Of a stretch of 64,000 nucleotides of DNA, positions 58,681 to 64,000 are shown piece by piece (position 1 is the first letter of the stretch; the number at the start of each line of letters is the position of its first letter). A program made the position numbers and the translations under genes. Origin of the DNA: Panax quinquefolius (taxonomy: Eukaryota > Streptophyta > Magnoliopsida > Apiales > Araliaceae); NCBI GenBank assembly GCA_020205615.1, contig JAINUW010000472.1, forward strand, positions 62,001 to 126,000. Reading direction: 5' to 3'. The notes beneath the pieces were generated by a model that did not search any database, was not told the DNA's origin, and was given only the letters and a program-made list of their open reading frames with translations.

Positions 58681-61600
58681 TGTGACGCCCCCAAAATAGG
58701 TCCACATGACCCATTCTGAGTCGCCAGATATCACGCTATAAAAATTAAATACAAACTTCATTTATACAACTGTTGAACTGTCGTATATAATACGACCACA
58801 GTTAACTGTGAGTTTTAATACAAATGTATGTAACTCTCATGGTGCCTCGACCACATCCTTACAATGATACTTTACATAAAAGTATAGTAAAAAACTATTT
58901 TGAAATTAAAATCTTAGGGAAGTGCTCAAGAAAACCTTTGTACATGGGAGGCCATGCGTCTAGGTTATGATAGATATCATATGTCCACAGAATTATCCTT
59001 GGTTGACCCAATACACCCCAAAGAAAAATGAGAAGATTACTATCATCTTCTTTCCAATGGTGAGTCTTCTCTTAACATATAACTATCTCCACTGTCTCCA
59101 AATGAAAATTATATTTCAAATAAACTACAAGATCATATAGGTAGTGCTCGTAGATATACTCAGCAAGTGGATGTGCACAACCCTGTCTTATGATAACACG
59201 AGATTGTATGTCATTAGACATCTTGTATGATAGTGGCAAAATGCCCTTCCAAATTTGGGTTCACTTCACCCTATTCGGTTAACCAAAATTAAATATCAAA
59301 TGACATATACAATACGACACACTTAACTAAAGTCATCAATAAAATAATTTCCATATTATTTTGGGAGAAACTTAACAGCTATAGATCACCGTTCTATTCC
59401 CCTGTTATCCACGCTCGACCCAGCTACACTCTTATTACCTGAAAGGAATTGTGAAGAAAAAAGGGTGAGCACAACTAGCCCAGTAAAGAATATCATGACT
59501 AAAGATAATTTACATCATCAATAGCCTTCATCAGTAATAAATCAGAGATTTAGAACATATGGTAAATGATAAAATTTTCAACCATAGTTGCAGCGGAACG
59601 AGCAATCCATTAGAAGAGTCAAATAGACCATCAGATCTATTATCTTCTCTATGTTAAAAGTCCTGATAATGTTTTATCCTCGTAACATCAATCAACAATT
59701 CCTTTTCACAATCATATGAATAACTTTCATAATCATAATTGTGATTCTAAATTCCTCTTTGCACCCAGGCCGAAGAAAATTTTCATCACCTATCTTCACC
59801 TGAAACATCAAAAATCATGGTTATACCAAATCACAATTTCTGCTTATAATCATACTAATAAATTCATCTTTGCACTACTGACCAAAGATATTCATTAACA
59901 ATTCATCTTTGCACTACTGGGCCAAAGGCATAACCAGTATTTTAAAAGAGTCAAATAGAGCATGATATCTACTATCTTTTATGAATTAAAAATTTATTAT
60001 CAATATTTTTATCGCTGAGACTCATCTTAATAAATAATCCACATCATCGAATCACCCCTACACTACAGTCAAGGATATTCGTTAATATCACATCCATGAA
60101 TTAATATTTCATTGTTGGGACTCAGCTCAATAATTAATCCACATCATCGAATCATCTCTGCACTACAGGCCAAGGATATTCGTTAATATCACAACCACGA
60201 ATTATCTATGCACTACGGGCTAAAGATAATCGTGTTTTCATCAACGGTCCTGATCATGCCATAAAACAATTCATCTTTGCACCCTTGGATGAAGAGAATC
60301 CATAGCCATAATCATACCAAAAAATGTCCATCAATGCACTACGGGCCAATGAGGACTTTTACCACATCATTTGTAACATTACGGTCATGATTATACCAAA
60401 TAATCCTTAGTCATAGTCATACCAAGTCCATCTATGCACTACAGGCCACATATAACTTTCATCATAATATAAGCATGAGGATAATGACAATGATATAAAG
60501 AATCAATCAAATGAGATAAAGGATAAATATTAAACATTTATAATATAATTTATTATTGACGTTCAATAATAACCAAATGTTATTAATTACTTAATAATCT
60601 CATAATCTAATATCATTAATATTATAATAATATTTTAATCATTTCTTAAACTTATAAACAATTTATTTCAATTGTTTACACTTTATCAAATAATGCATTT
60701 AATCATTCAAAAATGTCATACTCATAAGATTTCATCATCAATGATCACATCCCTCATCAAAAATCTGCATATACCCTATATAGGATTCCCAAGCCATAAA
60801 ATCCTATTTTTCAATTTTATTACTTCACATAACATATTTAATTCATTTACTCATAACTAGTTCATTTTCATGAAAAATACCAAATCAGTCCCAAAAATAT
60901 TTTATTTCTAGGATTTAGCATAATATAGTCCCATATTGAACATATATTTTTCTCAAAAATTTTAAAATTCATTAACTATTTTCATATATGGCTAAAGCGC
61001 CAAATATATAAACATTTATCATAAATTCTACTTTTGTCCAAAAATTCAAAATTTACTGAGGATATACTCCTATTATATACATGTACTCCCAATAAATATT
61101 TCACCAATTTTGGAGTTAACCACAAGAAGTTATAAGGGTTTACTTTTAAAATAATCTTTTCCTATAAAATTCATAACTCCTAATCTATACATCCAAAAAT
61201 CGCCATTTTTGGACACAATCTAGAGAACTCATCAGATTATCATTTCAAATTTTTCCAGAATTTTTGAGAATCAGAAAAATTACAAAACTGCCCCTAGCAG
61301 AAACCCCTTTTGAATGAAAATACTATTGATATCAATACGAAGGATCATTCACCATGCATGCGGTAGTCCACATAGACAGGTTATTCCAACAGAATAATAA
61401 AGCATGGAATAACAGAAGAATTCACCATGCATGCGATAGACCGCACAGACATATTATTTCCAACAGAATAATAAAGAATGAAATAACAACGAAATTCACC
61501 ATGCATGCGATAGACCGCACAGACAGGTTATTCCAACAGAATAATAAAGAATGGAACCAGGTCATGCGTAAACGTACAGACAGGATATTCCGACAGAATA

Positions 61601-63016
61601 ATAAAGAATAGAATAATAGAAGAATTTCACCATATATGTGATACTTCCCATAGATAGGTTATTCCAACATAATAATAAAGAATGGAATAACAGAAGAATT
61701 TCACCAAGTATAGGGTAGTCCGCGTATACAAGTTATTCCAACATATTAATAAAGAATGGAATAACAGAAGTTCTCTTCATGAATATGAAAGAAATAATAC
61801 CCCTTACGAATACAACAAATAATATCCCTTATCTTAGAAAAAACTGGATATAGGAGTAGTGAAGTAGCAGAATACTTTTCTTCTTTCTCTCTATAGTTTC
61901 TGTGAATTCGTAAGAAATAATGAAGGAACAAGCTTCTATTTATAGGAGAATGGACTAAATAGTAACTAATTCATGAACGGTCCAGATTGATTCACTTTTA
62001 AACGGACGGTCCATATTGATTTACTATGCAGTATTAATAAAATATTCTAATAAAACAAAATCTTTGAAATAAATTATAATATATTCTATTTATAGTCTAA
62101 TAGAACAAATAACTTTATAAAAGTATTCTGTTTTATATAAAATGATTTTACTATGCAAAAACTATGCAGGCACTGTGCAACAATATACATAATAAAATAT
62201 AATATATTCTATTTATAGTCTAATAAAACAAATAACTTTATAAATGTATTACATTTTATATAAAAAGATTTTACTATGCAAAATACTATGCATAATAGAA
62301 TATAACATATTCTATTTATAGTCTAATAAATTAAATAACTTTATAAAAGTATTACATTTTTATATATAAAGCTTTTACATTTTATTACAATAATAATACT
62401 AATAAAACAAAATTTATATATAATATATATATATATAAACTTAGTGACTTCATAAAAGATACCTCAATATATTTAACAACATTTATCATCATTATTATAA
62501 TTCACAATATTAATCGACTGAGTCATTTCCGGAAAGAGGGGCTTTCTAATAAGGATTTCTCCCTATTGGCGTGCAATTAGGTGACCAAATCTCTCCTTGG
62601 CAGAACTTCTAGACATCGTTAATATTGCAAATAATGATATTAATAACTCTGTCATCTCAATTATTGATTTAATAATATATAAAATATCGACAATAATTGA
62701 ATTAAATAACGTGAGATACTATGCAATAATTACTGTAGCAATAATTGAACAAAAGCGAGTGACTTCTCACGTAAGCATCGATAATCAATCAAGTGTGCTC
62801 TTATATGCAACCACAGCCAGTATTCTTATCACGTTAACAAAGGTGTTTCAAGAGTTAATGCTAAAACTTCCGCCGTTATTTTCATAAAAATATTTTTGTC
62901 ATTTTTTCAATCCGACAATAATTTCGTTGTGGGGTCCACCAATGATTGTGTCTTTGTACGAATATTCCCTGATAAAAAGAATATTCCCTGACTAATCGAA
63001 TATTCCCCAACACTGT
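58681..63016 (-). repeat. E7 5' LTR, right end truncated
   Basis: Colinear with 49088-about 58205 minus the CACTA insertion. It is the unoccupied reference for that insertion at 62207-62220. It contains the long minisatellite (61345-61770) and TATA box (61936-61945). At AATATTCCCCAACAC (about 63003-63016) it switches to tandem-LTR sequence. Confidence 0.82.
61936..61945 (-). promoter_or_regulatory. Probable TATA box in the E7 5' LTR
   Basis: CTATAAATAG on the minus strand. The left E7 LTR copy at about 52363 is mutated to CAATAAATAG, so only this one matches fully. Confidence 0.6.
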
Positions 63017-63444
63017 AATTACTGTAACAATTATTGAGTAGTGCCTTCTTACGTAAGAATTGCTAATTCCAAAAATACTGTGCAATACCGTGTGCTACTG
63101 TGCAACCACACGTATTACTGTATCTTAACCACCAGGTATTCCAACAGTGTTAACGATAATAATTACGCCATTATTTATAAAAACTCAAACTTGTCGTTTT
63201 CTTCATCCAACAGTTATTCTGTTATGGGGCCCACAAATGGATGTGTCGTCGTATGAATATTCCCCGACAACAAGAATATTCTACGACCAAACGAATATTC
63301 TCCAACAGAAATGAGTATTTTATAACCACTTGCGTATTTTGAAAATTTTATATATATCACCTTAACTTTAACTTTTTATCAATTTAACCATTTACTAAAT
63401 AGGAAAATTGAATAATAATATTTCATAAAATTCAGGGTCTTACA
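63017..63444 (-). repeat. Tandem LTR 2, right part
   Basis: Matches 45353-45780 of tandem LTR 1 (ATTATTGAGTAGTGCCTTCT through CAGGGTCTTACA), completing the LTR that E7 interrupted. Confidence 0.82.
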
Positions 63445-63762
63445 ATCTCCCCTCCTTATGAAATTTTGTCCCCGAAATTTACGTACCTGGTATTTCAAAT
63501 AGTTGAGAATACCTTGCTTTCATTTTGATTCTATCTCCCCCGGTCATCATGATTTCTCCATTGCTCATCTCTCACGTATTTGAGATATCATTCTAGAATA
63601 CGACTTCAAACAAAGGTTAATTGACATATCACAATTTGTCGACTTAAGTAAGAAAATTTAGCTTAGGTAGAAAACACACTAGCGAAGGATATTACTCGTC
63701 TCTCCTTCCTAGTTCTAATCCCGGATCTCGCGGAGATCATATCCCTAAGCTCTGATACCAAA
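63445..63762 (-). other. Interior of non-autonomous Tekay derivative (copy 2)
   Basis: Near-identical to 45781-46089. The polypurine tract is at 63445-63458 and a perfect initiator-Met primer site, TGGTATCAGAGC, at 63749-63760. Confidence 0.85.
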
Positions 63763-64000
63763 TGTGACGCCCCAAAAATTGGTCCAATCCATCCAACCTA
63801 TTCTGAGTCGCCAAATACATGCTACAGAAAACAACTATAACTTTATTACTATAGTTGTCGTGCAAAATACGACAACACATATACTGTGAGTTTTGATACA
63901 AATATATACCAATTGTGACTCTCATCCCAACCGTGGATAGCACGTCACAATGGCACCTTACATAAAGGTATAGTTAATAAATGTTTTAGAAATTAAAATC
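63763..64000 (-). repeat. Tandem LTR 3, cut by window edge
   Basis: It starts TGTGACGCCCCAAAAATTGG and matches the starts of 42170 and 46090, including CCAATCCATCCAACCTATTC. Confidence 0.88.

Larger units (their letters stand above)
49088..63016 (-). mobile_element. E7: interior-less Tekay derivative with 4.5-kb LTRs
   Basis: Left LTR 49088-58343 (about 4,509 bp without the CACTA insertion), interior 58344-58680 (337 bp), right LTR 58681 to about 63016. The LTRs are nearly identical by eye (for example about one difference in 100 bp at 51121-51220 against 60711-60810), so the insertion is young. The interior has a polypurine tract and primer site but no coding sequence. The right end is truncated by about 140 bp. 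Confidence 0.82.
42170..64000 (-). mobile_element. Tekay-derived tandem: three LTRs, two short interiors
   Basis: The order is LTR (42170-45780), 309-bp interior (45781-46089), LTR (46090-49087, resuming about 63017-63444), 318-bp interior (63445-63762), LTR (63763 to beyond 64000). The interiors are near-identical: polypurine tract, about 100 bp of the pol 3' end, and a 5' leader with primer site; gag and pol are absent. The left flank TTTAT lies in the Tat LTR. A middle LTR shared by two interiors indicates unequal recombination after insertion. E7 and a CACTA element are nested in the middle LTR. Confidence 0.8.

Noticed and set aside
1..64000. Search for host genes, tRNA or rRNA genes, telomere or centromere satellites
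   Set aside because: None seen. All longer frames resolve to retroelement proteins, shadows or low-complexity sequence.

Overview
This window is intergenic heterochromatin-like DNA from a higher plant, most likely a eudicot with a large, retrotransposon-rich genome. The evidence is the AT-rich composition and the presence of plant-only lineages: Athila, Tat/Retand and Tekay-type chromovirus Ty3/gypsy LTR retrotransposons, plus a CACTA DNA transposon. I found no intact host gene, rRNA, tRNA or CRISPR array. Nearly every base can be assigned to a mobile element or to a repeat inside one. Almost all retroelements lie on the minus strand, so their 5' LTRs are on the right.

Layout. 1-3689 is the 5' end of an Athila element (protease and gag remnants, tRNA-Asp-type primer site, LTR 2230-3689), inserted into the gag of a Tat/Retand element, R1. 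R1 gag (3690-5573) is interrupted by a complete, internally deleted Tekay-type element, E1 (5574-16320). E1 has a perfect GTAAG target duplication and a foreign solo LTR (about 6483-9415) inside its left LTR. R1 resumes at 16321 with the gag N-terminus, a leader, a primer site at 17515-17533 and its 5' LTR (17536-19888).

A second Tat element, R2, is inserted in that LTR. It has a 3' LTR (19889-22588) and a 3' non-coding region with a 73-bp tandem repeat. There it also carries a broken antisense gene resembling DUF7745/plant-mobile-domain proteins (23873-25456). Integrase, archaeal-type RNase H, RNase H, RT, protease with G-patch, and gag remnants follow, up to 32385. R2 gag is interrupted by a Tekay-type chromovirus, E3 (32386-41950), which keeps gag, protease, RT, RNase H, integrase and chromodomain. 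The right LTR of E3 is cut at a (TA)n tract and fused to a 219-bp piece of R2's 5' LTR (41951-42169).

From 42170 to the window end lies a tandem of non-autonomous Tekay derivatives: LTR - 309 bp - LTR - 318 bp - LTR. The middle LTR is split by E7, a similar element with about 4.5-kb LTRs around a 337-bp interior (49088-about 63016). One E7 LTR is split in turn by a 4,744-bp CACTA transposon (52642-57385) with TTT target duplications. The deepest nesting path is R1 > R2 > tandem Tekay > E7 > CACTA, five levels.

The coding remnants form ordinary gag-pol polyproteins and nearly all are disrupted. The autonomous partner for the interior-less elements would be a Tekay element like E3. The least ordinary signals are the antisense R2 gene with its flanking 73-bp repeat, the recurrent interior-less Tekay subfamily, and a possible LTR-to-gag intron in the Tekay family.
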